DNA of 64,000 nt from Hirundichthys speculiger (Eukaryota > Chordata > Actinopteri > Beloniformes > Exocoetidae). Location of the stretch: positions 707,001 to 771,000 of the forward strand of contig JAGFBZ010001170.1 of assembly GCA_018398805.1 (NCBI GenBank). Reading direction: 5' to 3'. The translations under genes and the position numbers were made by a program. This document shows, in pieces, positions 48,645 through 58,759 of the stretch (positions are counted from its first letter, which is position 1; each line of letters opens with the position of its first letter). The notes under the pieces are model-generated. The model saw only the letters and a list, made by a program, of their open reading frames with translations. It was not told the DNA's origin and searched no databases.

Positions 48645-48890
48645 AATGGAGGGAGAGTATTCAGAGACCAGACTGATCTGCTGGCTTCCCATGACCATAT
48701 TCTCTATGAACGCTAGAGATTTCCAGATGAGTGAATACGTTACATTTGTAATCTGCTAGAGCCAGATATTGGCAGCGCCACCAAACGCAGCCGTGCGCTC
48801 ACAGTAACGGTGTGCGTTTCTTTGCCGCGGGAACCTACATGCATTTAGTTGGTGATGCAGAAAATCTGAGCCAGAATACTGGAATAAAGG
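48645..48890 (+). pseudogene. Harbinger transposase fragment
   Basis: Read in shifting frames, the + strand shows ASHDHILYER-like and LEPDIGSATKRSRALTVTVC segments followed by a GDAENLS-like stretch. These match the N-terminal half of PIF/Harbinger transposases ahead of the catalytic domain. The reading frame changes at least twice, and no catalytic triad region follows. Harbinger transposase normally acts with the Myb-like partner encoded on the opposite strand of this element. Confidence 0.65.
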
Positions 48891-49484
48891 TTGTACTTGC
48901 TCTTACTAAACTGCTGAATATGTTTGTAGTATTCCCTGCCCATCTGCCCATGCTTCAAATAAAAGAAGCGTTTTACTAAATTGCAGGTAACATAAATTAA
49001 TAGTCCATTATATTGATAATCAGTGTGACGTGGAATTTCATGTGAAATGTTGTAATATAATTCATAGATTCCCCAGGGTGATAGGGTACCAATTAAAGTG
49101 GCCGGTGAACGTATATTGGTATCACAGATAATATTAAATCTTAAATTAATTTCACATAGATTTAGCAAAAAACTAAAGTGATTTTTATTTATCATCCATA
49201 ATGGGACAGTCAGACCTACATAATGTTTAAATCTGCTGCATTAAGTTTAAAGTTTAAGCGCTCTAAAAGAGGGAGGGAGATTAATTAAGGTGTATTAAGT
49301 GGTGAAATAAATATAATTTACTGTGGCAAGAGACACTACAGAGGACCCGGGCGGGGTTTGATCCCCAGACTCCCGGGTGAAAGTCACGCATGATTGCCAG
49401 TCAGCCAAAGGCATATCCCCTTAGCCATGTAGCCAGGACATGTCATCAATCGGAGGTCAGTGACAGGAACCTCACACTGTCACA

Positions 49485-49739
49485 TTACGAATTTACACGA
49501 TCTGCAATTTTTTGCCAGCACTCCTCTCTGGCTTTATTCGCACCAACAGTATTGCTTTTGGCCGTAAAGATTTCTTTGAAATCCTCATAGCCCTGCATTA
49601 TTAAAACCTGTTCCTCCTGACTGAAATATACGGACCGCCATCTATCCATTTTATCCGGAATAGGCGTCAAATGACGCGTCAAACGCCCCCTTTCGTGTGA
49701 ACGCGCACAGAGCAGAAAGCAGAAAGCCGCGGTTAACAA
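49485..49739 (-). pseudogene. Harbinger Myb/SANT-like DNA-binding protein fragment
   Basis: The convincing part starts at the internal Met of MDRWRSVYFSQEEQVLIMQG (near 49,649) and continues with AREECWQKIADRVNS. This matches the Myb/SANT-like trihelix domain of Harbinger-encoded DNA-binding proteins, in which Trp residues hold the helices. The frame stays open for 84 codons, but the protein is cut off after the first domain. The upstream 30 residues are probably not part of it. In intact elements this protein brings the transposase to the nucleus and to the ends. Confidence 0.8.
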
Positions 49740-49861
49740 AGATAGTTGATAACCACCGTCGTGGTACCAGTTATCTCTGATCGCGAGTTTCAGGTTTGTT
49801 AAGCCAGCTCACCCAAAGAAAGCCTGGCTGTGTCCAACTTGCTTCGTAGTATACCCCTCTG

Positions 49862-52800
49862 GTGTGTGTGTTGTTTTTTTTTGTTGTTGTTGTTATCTTC
49901 TGATAGGCAAAACCTTAGAATTAAAAGAAAGTGTGCTTTCTTTTTACACAAATCTGTATTTAATTCCACACAGCTACTGGCTTCACTGGAGCTTTGTTTT
50001 AGTTCTTCAGACATAACATGCAGAATTAATCAGAAACTTTGGCAAACTCCTCAGATACAAGTAAGAGTCCCATTGATGCTTTGATGTCAAGTGATATTTC
50101 TCTTTTCGGAGAAACACAGCTGTTTTTCATTTCCTTGCAAATCTGTTATTTGGTTGCATAAGCAGTAAAAGCTGTAGGAGAGAAACTGACATTGACAGGT
50201 ATGCAACTGTATGCCCGCTGAGATCACAAGCAGCACCAAAATATTAATTCGCAATATGTTGCCCGCCAAAAGTAATTTTCATCTCAACAGTAAGAGGGAA
50301 TAAAGCAAGCCACTGCAGAGGAGCATATGTAGTGAACAGTGTTTGTGAGGGGAAAAGGATTAAAACAGCAATCATACGATTATATTTTATTTTATGTATT
50401 TTTGTAGATATGGTTTGGAAATGCTATCAGTAGTTGCGATCTTCCCTCACACATTCAATACACGGCATGCAGTCTTTAATGTGGAAGGCTGCTCAGATCG
50501 GAAGAGTAACTGTTTACTGGCAGAAGGAAGACACCGTCAGGATTACTTTGGCAGAGACCTGGGTGCCTCCTGTTTGGCCACATGCCACGGCTGAAATAAC
50601 TGGCAGCAGACAAAATCAGCAGCCCGGCAAAGGATCATGTCCTTGTCACCGCTCTGGGGGTTCCCACCTGCTTTTAAGGAAGCAGTGAGATTATAAAGCT
50701 CCTTTATATCAGACTTACACTGATCCCAAGCCAGTCGGAGGAGTCAATTAAAAGTTGCACAGTATGGCGGGAATTTTTAGCACACAAGAAAAAATACGTG
50801 CAGATTTGTTTCATGAACAACAAATCATTTCAGAATAATTCCAGTACATGGAACCAAATTCCAAGTGGTGCTGGGACTAGACCCTTTTATTGCTCTTATT
50901 GTTCTCCAGAAACATTTGTTGTCGATGTTGCTGTGGAGACAGTCCATGAAGAGTACAGGTCAACCCAGAATTCTCTTGAATTAGTATCACATTCAACACA
51001 AAGTTAGGAAGAGTCATTGAAACTGTAATCACCCTTAATCCACAATCTCAGGGCTTCTCCTCAGTGGATTTGTTCAAATACACACTCACACACTGCTGCT
51101 TGAATAACCACAGTTCATCGGTGAACTCCAGGCTGGCAGAGACGATAATTAATGACGAGCTCTGTGATCCTGTGGTAGTACACAGAAATTTCACTTTCCC
51201 ACTGATACCTCATAATATTTTACTCACGTCACATTTGTCATTTACAGAAAGCTGGCTAATCCTTAAAATATCAGGGAACGGCGGTTTAATTGAATAAAAG
51301 TCAAGCTAATTAAGGAGAGTTTTCCAGAGTGGAAGACTAGATGTGAGAGGTGGAAGAAGGTTGTGGAAAGCAAGCAGCACTGGATTAGACTTGCATGTAC
51401 TAATTTTTCTAGCCGTTCCTCCTCTCCTGAACATTACTGCTCTTGTCAGGCAGTGAGGCCTCATTAGGACTGCCTTGTAATAGTGAAGCTACTGCAGATA
51501 GATGGTGTGGATGGCAGGGGAGGGGGGGGGCACTTTCCCATCTGTCAAGGTCCTGGCCGGGAGCAGTCACTCTTGGGTTGAGAGCAATGTAAAAAAAAGC
51601 GATGATGTCTGGTGGAGCAGTGTGGTGGCGGGCATCCGCTTGGCTTATTATGACAGAAAACTAGAGGAGCAGACACTCTCACTGGCCGGCTTCACTCGCT
51701 CTTCAGAAAGCACAAGTTCGGCCTGCAGATAGTCACACATGAAGGATTACAACCACTCAGTTGAGTGTTCAAGTCCTGGACAGACTCAACCCATCTTGTT
51801 AAGCTACAATAAAAGGAGATTCTCATTTGCCAGCTTGGCTCAGCACAGGGACCCCAGCCTCTCCAATTTCTAATGTGCCTCTTTAAATGACAGAGTGTGT
51901 GTGCTGGATTAAAGGATAGGGCGAGGGATGAGACACTAGGTTAGAGAGGGAGAGTGATGCCAGACATCAGACACAATTAATATGGTGGCTGCGGTCTGTT
52001 TCCATTCGTTGTTGGTTTAAGCCAGAGGGCTAAAACATCACCCCTGAGTGTCAGTCTTGAGTAAGGACGAGGTGAAGGCTTAGGCTAGAGGGGAGTCGAG
52101 TTGAATGGCTCCCACCTCCTCTTATGCTGCCAGAAAGGCAACCACACCCCCAGTCCCCTTTACAACCCCCCACCCCCACCCTACCCCCCCACCCTTGGTC
52201 CTAGTTCAGCTGTATTCCTGAGAAGAAAGGGATAAATGGTCTGCTGTGAGTGATGGCCTCACCATGGGAGCCAATTAAACTGGCTCAGCGATTAAAGGAG
52301 TCTGTTGGTTTAGCAACCCAAATACTGGCAGCATCCCTCATTCATTTGTGCACTGAGTGCTCCACTGCTGCAGGGAATATTACCATTTTAAGTGTATTAG
52401 ATGGGCTGGAGGTTGGATACATCAAGCCATTTATACATGGCATGGTCTGTGTGAGGAGCTCTTGGATGAAATGGCACATAAATGAACAATGTTCTGTCCA
52501 TTTGGCCCTAAAGCATGCCTATGCATGGGCTATTTTGACTACATTTAAACCACCTATGGGTATCATAACATGGCTAACTGATTTTTAGCTCAGCGGCTGT
52601 TTGTCATTCAAGGGTTTGGGCACTCTTTCAAGGATGTTTTTCCATACTAATTGAGCCATAATAATGGCGTATGGTGTGAACTCCTGTAGTGTCTGAGCCT
52701 TTTTCCAACCCTTTAATGAGCTTGCTGCACTGGCTAAAATGCAGACTCTGTTTGTCTCCTGTTAAACACATTAACCTGCCATATATGTGTGCTACAAAGC

Positions 52801-54057
52801 ACGGACATGAAAATACATGTCCGTTGGCTTCAGAGAGGCAACGGGGTATTGCCTATCAGTGTGTTCTAAGCCTTCTATGCTTTTACAAATATTTTCTATG
52901 AATGGCTAGAGCTTTTTGAATAAGAGGAAGAAGATGTAAATAATGGCACATAAGTGAATAATGATGAAAGCAGAAGGAGCAAATTCAGACGAGCAGGAAA
53001 ATCCTCCTAACAGAGGAACAGTGAGCTAAATTCTTAGTGTAGCATTGCTTTAGTAAAATCTGCATAAACAATTTTAATTTAAAAGAACTCTAGTTTAAGA
53101 AGCTTGGATCTAATTAAGAGAGTTGCTTTTACAGTATTGTAGGCCATAGATAATAAGTATCACTATTCTGGTGGAGGTTTTACTGCAAACCAAAGCCATC
53201 ATGACTGATAAGCTATACTGAAAATTTTGGGGGAAAGAAGCTTAGAGTGATGCCAGACTTCAGGGTTGAACTGCGCTTTGGCATGTGCCTAGTATGTGTG
53301 CACACTTAGTGAAAACAACCAGTCAGAAACAGTTGACTGGTTTCCTTCAGCCATTTATTGCGTTGGGCTGTTGTTTGAAGTGAAGAATACTACTTTATAA
53401 AGTGACAAAAATGCGTTTGTCATTTTTTTACCACCTTTTCTTTCTGGGCTGTCAAGCAGTTGCAATTTATAGAGAGGATATGACTGTGGAGAGCATTAGT
53501 TTAACATCCTCTTAACTTGAGACTTGAACTATTGCAGTGAAGCTGTTCGATTTCTTCTAATGAAATAGAAAGGTGGGGTTGTTCACATTTGGCTTACCGT
53601 ATTCCCAGCACAAATAAGTGTTGCTAACTGCAGTGCCATTACTCTGCTTCTTCTGCTCTTTGCATCAGGATTTATGTTTCATAACTGCATAGCACTACCT
53701 GGGGACAACTTGTAGAGAAACACTCATAGAGACTGGCAGATAGAGTGTGCACAAGCGTACCCCACAGATTGGCACTTCTCCTTGAATCACTGTCTATAAC
53801 CACAAGAATGGTCTTGAGGCCAACTCTTCATTTTCCTGGATTGTGAGTCGATTGGGACAAATCTTTTGGTGCTCGCAGCCCACTAATTACTTTGATAAAA
53901 TTCTTAAATCCATCCACCCATCATCCCATACCCCCTTAATCCTCTGTAGGGTCACAGGGATCCGCTGGAGCCTATAATTCTTAAATCATGGTGATTTTTT
54001 TTTTATTGGAACAGTGGCACAGAGAACCTTTCTCAGACATTGTCCTGTCTCTCTCTA
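49862..54057. other. Intronic sequence, few repeats; possible conserved elements
   Basis: No gene recognised. Contains C-rich patches near 52,145-52,195 and an L2-like tail at 53,910-53,975. The sequence at 52,250-52,900 is free of obvious repeats and has homeodomain-like TAAT words, so it is a plausible regulatory island, but this is a guess. The 112-residue open frame there has no family resemblance. Confidence 0.35.
53910..53975. repeat. L2-type LINE tail fragment
   Basis: ATCCATCCACCCATCATCCC followed by GGGTCACAGGGATCCGCTGG and AGCCTATAATT is the common fish L2-like 3' end (CATCCATC ... GGGTCA.GGG..GCTGGAGCCTAT). Confidence 0.6.
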
Positions 54058-54600
54058 AAGCCTGATTTATACTTGGAAATCAGGTCGTCTGCATATGTGA
54101 CGCAGACGACACAGAGATGCCCCCCCCCACCCTACGCAGACACTCTGGTGTACCTCCCCAAAATTGTAGGTCACCGCAGACAGTGCCGCAGAGAGTGTTG
54201 CAGAGAGGAGAGAAAGGAGGCCTTTGATTGATCAATTCTACATCCCCATAGAAAAGAGCGCGTCATTGAAGAAATGAGGAAGTACCCACATCTGTACAAT
54301 TCTTGTTCTCCACACTACAAAGACAGCACATGTTCTAGTAATTCATGGAGGGAGATTGCGATGAATGTGGGTCTAGAGACGGCTGAGACGGTGAGAAAGT
54401 GGAAAAACGCAAGAGATAAGTTTAGTAAGTTTAGCTAGTTTGTGATTGTCCCTCTTGCGTTGTGGCGTGGAAATAACATAGCGCAGACCGCGCTTCAAAA
54501 TTGAGCATAAATCAAAAGTAACTGCGACATACCGGCGACAAGATAACTGCGCACATTGCCGCGAGAGTATACGCAGACCCTTAAGCCCAAATCACTATGC
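54058..54600 (+). mobile_element. Probable Harbinger-type element with MADF gene fragment
   Basis: The left part reads AGCCTGATTTATACTTGG, a terminal sequence seen in many fish Harbinger-like elements. An inverted GCATAAATCA lies near 54,500. A MADF-domain coding fragment lies between. Neither the exact right border nor a target duplication could be fixed, so the superfamily assignment rests on the MADF fragment and the left terminus. Confidence 0.5.
54250..54438 (+). pseudogene. MADF-domain (Myb/SANT-like) protein fragment
   Basis: Without an initiating ATG, codons from 54,250 read RKERVIEEMRKYPHLYNSCS, then NSWREIAMNVGLETAETVRK and WKNARDKFSKFS before TAG at 54,436-54,438. The spacing of the Tyr-Leu-Tyr and the two Trp motifs is that of a MADF domain, a trihelix DNA-binding fold used by host regulators and by transposon accessory proteins. 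About 60 residues are uninterrupted, and an in-frame TGA lies at 54,229-54,231. A broken accessory gene of a DNA transposon is most likely. A domesticated exon is possible but unsupported, because no clear splice sites flank it. Confidence 0.7.
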
Positions 54601-55110
54601 TAAATGGTCTTCATTTGGTACCACTTAAACAACTGTGGGCTCTTAACAGCCCTTTCATTGGCACATGCACACAATTATGAAAATACCCAAGAAGGATGAT
54701 CAGTTTCACATGTGGTGGTAGTGACTGCTCAAATCAGCCCTTCTGCTTTGTGCCAGAAGAAAGAAGCAAAGGAAGAGGATGTGTTCAGGGACTAGAAACT
54801 AGCTGTGAAAGTGCTAAATAAACATACGGACCAAAAATGTGTCGTTTCAGTTTGCGTAACCTAATAGCTTCTGATAATTGCTCAATATGAGGTCATTTAC
54901 GCAGACTGATTCAGAGCTCACCATGGATTTTTGCCAAACATGTAGTGAAATATACTGCTGACGTTGGTAAGAGCGTACTCCACATCCACATGGGAGAATC
55001 TACCTGTCAATCCTCCTAAAAACACTGGCTTTTCATTAAAGTAACACCTCTGCTGGTCAAACACTGTCTGGCTTTGGTTAGAAAGCTACTGCAGACTGAT
55101 CAAACACAAC
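54601..55110. other. Short intronic gap, nothing recognised
   Basis: AT-rich sequence between the MADF-bearing repeat and the DIRS element. No coding potential or repeat signature was seen. Confidence 0.4.
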
Positions 55111-55320
55111 CTGGAGGTTATGAATATAACCAATGTTCCCTGAGGGAGAGAAATGAGGTACAACACATCAGTATGGGGATTGCGCCCCCTCGCAAGACCA
55201 CCTGAAGGACTTTTTCAACACGCCTGTAAAGGCCAATGAGGCTATTACAGTATACGGAGGCCCCTCCCTCCCAAGGGAATATATATATACTGTGCAGCCT
55301 TAATTTCCTCAATCTATACC
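55111..55320. repeat. DIRS 3' (left) inverted terminal repeat
   Basis: Outer end CTGGAGGTTATGAATATAAC, then the part shared with the other end: TACAACACATCAGTATGGGG, ACCACCTGAAGGAC and the TATATATA stretch. The outer 50 bases are unique to this end, as usual in DIRS elements. Confidence 0.85.
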
Positions 55321-55346
55321 GCACTTCACCGAGTAGTGATGCGGTG

Positions 55347-55460
55347 AGGGGCTGATCTGTGCTGTACCTCATTTCCCTCCCTCAGGGAACTTTGGTTATA
55401 TTCATAACCTCCAGTTCCCTTTCAGTCAGTATACTCGGTACAACACATCACTATGGGGAC
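55347..55460. repeat. DIRS internal complementary region
   Basis: The first part (to about 55,413) is complementary to the extreme left end (inverted GGTTATATTCATAACCTCCA). The second part (TTCCCTTTCAGTCAGTATAC, ACAACACATCACTATGGGG) is complementary to the extreme right end at 60,720-60,765. The two meet at CCAG/TTCCC around 55,411-55,418. Confidence 0.85.
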
Positions 55461-55547
55461 CTGCAAATACGCCCCAATACCGCCTGTGCAGATAGATCGA
55501 AACAATATAATTCCAAACCAACAGCAAAGGTGATAATGCTCCAGCAA

Positions 55548-56560
55548 TCACCGACTGGCTGACAGTACTGCTTGTGTAATGTCTTGGCCTGTTACGTCCA
55601 AGCAATAAAACTTTACAAATGTGTTGGGAGAGCTCCAATTTGCGGCAGAGCATATCTCTTCCACGGAGACACCTTTAAATAGTGCCCATGATGTGGCAAT
55701 ACCCCTTGTCGAGTGTGCACGGACACCCCTGGGCATTTCTACATTTCTGCTGGCATATGCTCGAGAAATAGCTTCCACAATCCAGTGGGACAGACGTTGT
55801 TGGGACAGAGCCTTCCCAGCTCATGGCTTAGCAAAGCAGACAAATAACTGCTTAGCTTTCCGCCATTCCTGTGTCCGCTCAACATACAAGCGTAAAGCTT
55901 GCACCGGACAGAGACAGTTCAAGCGTTTCTGCTCCACGGATGCAAATGGGGGTGGTAAGAATGCCGATAATTAAATTGACAGTCTTCTATAGGACAGGGT
56001 TAGTACTTTTCGGATATATGCCGGGTTTGGGTGCAAGATCACTCTAGAGCCATTGAACTGGATGCATGAACGGTGAACTGAGAGTGCATGGATATCACCC
56101 ACGCATTTTGCTGAGCACAGTGCCAAAAGAAGCACAGTCTTATATGAAAGCACATCAATACCGACGGACTCCAGTGGTTCAAACAAAGTATTACAGAGTG
56201 CATTTAATACCAGCACCAGATCCCATCATGGAATCATAACCCTAAGAGTTGGCCTTATACGCAAAGCCCCTTTCATGAACCGTATAACTAGAGGGTGAGA
56301 GCGATTTCCCTTCCTAGCCAAAATGGCAGGCAGAGATTGCAGATAAACAAACTTAAATTGTGGCAAAGCTGAGTCCCTTTTGCAACAGCTCCTGTAGGAA
56401 CGTAAGGACATCACTCAATGAGCTCATGAAAGGAACATTCCTGTCCTGGTACCAAACCTCAACGACACGCCATTTAAGTGTATATAGACTTTGTGTAGAT
56501 GCCGCCCTGGCACTCTGTATTGTGTCAATGACATTAGCAGGCAGACCTGTAGCCATTAAT
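55548..56560 (-). pseudogene. DIRS tyrosine recombinase pseudogene
   Basis: This recombinase integrates the circular DNA copy; its active site is Arg, His-x-x-Arg and Tyr. Pieces in order are ARAASTQSLYTLKWRVVEVW (56,802 frame), SHPLVIRFMKGALRIRP (56,414 frame), VLSYKTVLLLALCSAKCVGD (56,216 frame) and RAHSTRGIATSWALFKG plus SSPNTFVKFYCLDVTG (55,778 frame). His, the second Arg and the Tyr (FVKFY) are kept. The first catalytic Arg, expected after SAK, is Cys (codon 56,103-56,105). The frame breaks at about 56,220 and 55,970-55,780. It is inactive. Confidence 0.85.
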
Positions 56561-57633
56561 TTCACCCTCCAAATTTTCCAAATTTCGGGGCGTGGGTGCC
56601 AAATCTGTCCCTGCAGATGAGTGAGGAGATCTTTGCACACAGGAAGGCGCCATGGCACTTCCATCAGCAACAATATTATTTCTGCAAACCAAACTTTCTT
56701 TGTCCAGCAAGGAGCGACTAGAATTATGGTCAACTTCTCTCGGCGCACACGTTCCAGGGTGGGCTGGATCAATGAGACTGGAGGGAACGCGTACAGGCAC
56801 ACTTGAGGCCGCGCTCCTGTCCTGAAGCGAGAAGAACATAGGACAGTGGGCGTTTTCTCTGGAGGCGAAGAGATCTACGCTGGCTTTGCAGAAGCGATCC
56901 CATATCTGTTGTACTATCTCCGAGTGAAGTCTTCACTCTCGTCAGGGGAAACCCTCTGGAGAGCAAGTCTGCTTCGCGGTTCAGAATTCCCGGAATATGT
57001 GTTGCTCTGAGTGACAGCAGCCGTGTGCTGCACCATGACAACAGACTGTGAGTGAGGCGGAGAAGGTCTGGTGACCGAGTCCCTTCCTGCCTGTTTATGT
57101 AAGATACTACGCAGCAGTTGTCGCAGCAGATTAGAACATGTTGATGGAACAGAAAGACCATCCTCCTGAAGTGTTTCAGAGAGAGAAAAATAGGCCATCA
57201 ACTCCAATACGTTGATATGCCACTGCTTTTGACCTTCCGTCCAAGCGCCGTTCACATATTTGTTTCTGCACAGTCCTACCCAGCCCCATTTCGACACGTC
57301 CATGGTGACCAGCACACGGGAGCACACTCGGCCTAGCGGAACTCCTCCCCTGAGATAACCTGCGTCTCTCCAAGGGAGCAGTGCACACAGGCACGATGGG
57401 GAGACTTGTATAAGCCCTGTCCTCCGTGGCGAGAGTTTCTGTTTGAGTAGAAACCAACGCTGAAACCTCCTCATCATTAACAGACCAAGTGGGACTGCTG
57501 ATATCATTGAGGCCATAAAGCCCAGAAGGCGCTGGCAGTGACGGAGTGTTATCGCATGTCTGGGCAGAAATAGCAACAGACAATGACTGAAGGCTAATAT
57601 CCTCCTCTGTGACAACTGAGCCCAGTACCTCAA
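56560..57633 (-). pseudogene. DIRS RNase H and downstream region pseudogene
   Basis: One frame (57,633-56,914) carries QRLLGFMASMISAVPLGLLM and then VLVTMDVSKWGWVGLC, with WHINVLELMAYFSL, the first two active-site motifs of RNase H. The remaining motif is in another frame (57,161-56,769): HVLICCDNCCVVSYINRQEG and HIPGILNREADLLSRG. Downstream, PTLERVRREKLTIILVAPCW and VWFAEIILLL lie in the frame of 56,802 and lead to the recombinase. In this family the region also contains a putative methyltransferase-like segment, which is hard to recognise here. At least two frame changes are visible. Confidence 0.8.
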
Positions 57634-57639
57634 GGAGTC

Positions 57640-58325
57640 CAGCTCCAGCCCTAAGAAACAGATTTTCTGACAGGGAGATTGCTTTTCCCTTTGTTTATCA
57701 TAAATCCCAAAGGTTCTAGGTGCATCATCAGTTCAGTCGTGTGAACTTCGGATTGGTGTGCCAAGTCCGCTAAAATCAGCAAATCCTCCAGGTAGTCCAG
57801 GGTCCGTATGCCCTGGCTCCTGATGGGTGCTAGTGCTGCCTCGAGGCATTTGGTGAACACCCGAGGGGCAAGAGATAGCCCGAATGGCAAAACCTGGTAC
57901 TTGTACGGTTTGTCGAGTACCTGAAACGCAGAAATTGTCTGTGTTTGGGCAGAATCGAGACATGAAATTATGCGTCTTTCAGGTCCACCGAGGTGAACCA
58001 GTCTCCCGGACGCACAGCCTGCATTACTTGACGTAAAGTCAACATTTTGAACCTGAAAGTTCTCAAATGTTTTTTTAATGCCCTGAGATCCAGTATTGGA
58101 CGGAGGCCTCCTTCCTTCTTTAGGATCACAAAATAGCGGCTGTAAAACCTGCTGTATGCATCTTGTGGAGGAATTAATCTTATTGCCTCTTTTTGCAGCA
58201 AAGAGTGGATTTCTTCCTTTAATACTGGAGCGAACGCTGGTCGCACTTTTGACATGGTGATGCCCCTGAAAGATGGAGGAGGCTTGCTGAATGGAAGTTT
58301 GTAACCCTGGACCACAGTACCCATG
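57640..58325 (-). pseudogene. DIRS reverse transcriptase pseudogene
   Basis: The frame from 58,324 gives FSKPPPSFRGITMSKVRPAF, YSRYFVILKKEGGLRPILDL and MLTLRQVMQAVRPGDWFTSV with the first catalytic Asp (VDLKDA). Homology then moves to another frame, which gives YKYQVLPFGLSLAPRVFTKC and LDYLEDLLILAD. The catalytic box normally reads Y-L-D-D in this family; here the first Asp is Glu (codon 57,786-57,788). Together with the frameshift near 57,968 this makes the enzyme inactive. The long 364-codon frame (57,651-58,745) contains only the second half of the RT; its first 200 residues are out-of-frame noise. Confidence 0.85.
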
Positions 58326-58759
58326 ATCCATAGCGACGGTGCTGCATGGGCGCCATGAAGTTGCCTTCACAGCAAGCCTGTCGAGCATAGTCGTTTGCGG
58401 ACGTGCAGCGCCCTCTGTTGGAACGAGAGCCGTGTGTGTCTGACAAGAACCCACCTGACCTCTCATTTCTGCGTTTTTGGATTCTGTGGCGGGGCAAGAA
58501 TAGCCCTTTATTATGAAAACAGAGCTCAGAACATCGTGAACACAACCTGTCTTTAAGTGCTGTGGTGCGTGAGGATAACTTATTCCTCTCATAGCACATA
58601 TGGTTGGGAACACCATTTGAACGTGTGAGGGGGAACGTGTGCTTATGTGAACCAAGCTGCTTAACCAAGGTCTTTTTGACATCAGAGCGAGCTGATGTAA
58701 GCTGAACTCTCCCTTTTTCCCTGTGGGTGGAGAGATTCTGAACAACGGGGAGGCAGAAT

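Larger units (their letters stand above)
48405..49858. mobile_element. PIF-Harbinger transposon, decayed two-gene copy
   Basis: The terminal inverted repeats are AGGGGTATACTACGAAGC on the left and its exact complement on the right, with CTG on both sides (48,402-48,404 and 49,859-49,861) as the 3-bp target duplication typical of this superfamily. It contains a transposase remnant on the + strand (48,645-48,890) and a Myb/SANT-like protein on the - strand (49,485-49,660), the standard Harbinger gene pair. The length of 1.45 kb implies internal deletion. A patch at 49,340-49,400 has a tRNA B-box-like GGTTTGATCCCC and may be a further insert. Confidence 0.85.

Noticed and set aside
49330..49400. 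Possible tRNA gene (B-box-like GGTTTGATCCCC)
   Set aside because: I could not fold a complete cloverleaf or find a convincing A box; better seen as a tRNA-like patch inside the Harbinger element.
57651..58305. N-terminal 200 residues of the 364-codon - strand frame
   Set aside because: Out of frame with the reverse transcriptase homology, which lies in the overlapping frame of 57,968-58,324; only the C-terminal part of the long frame is real RT.
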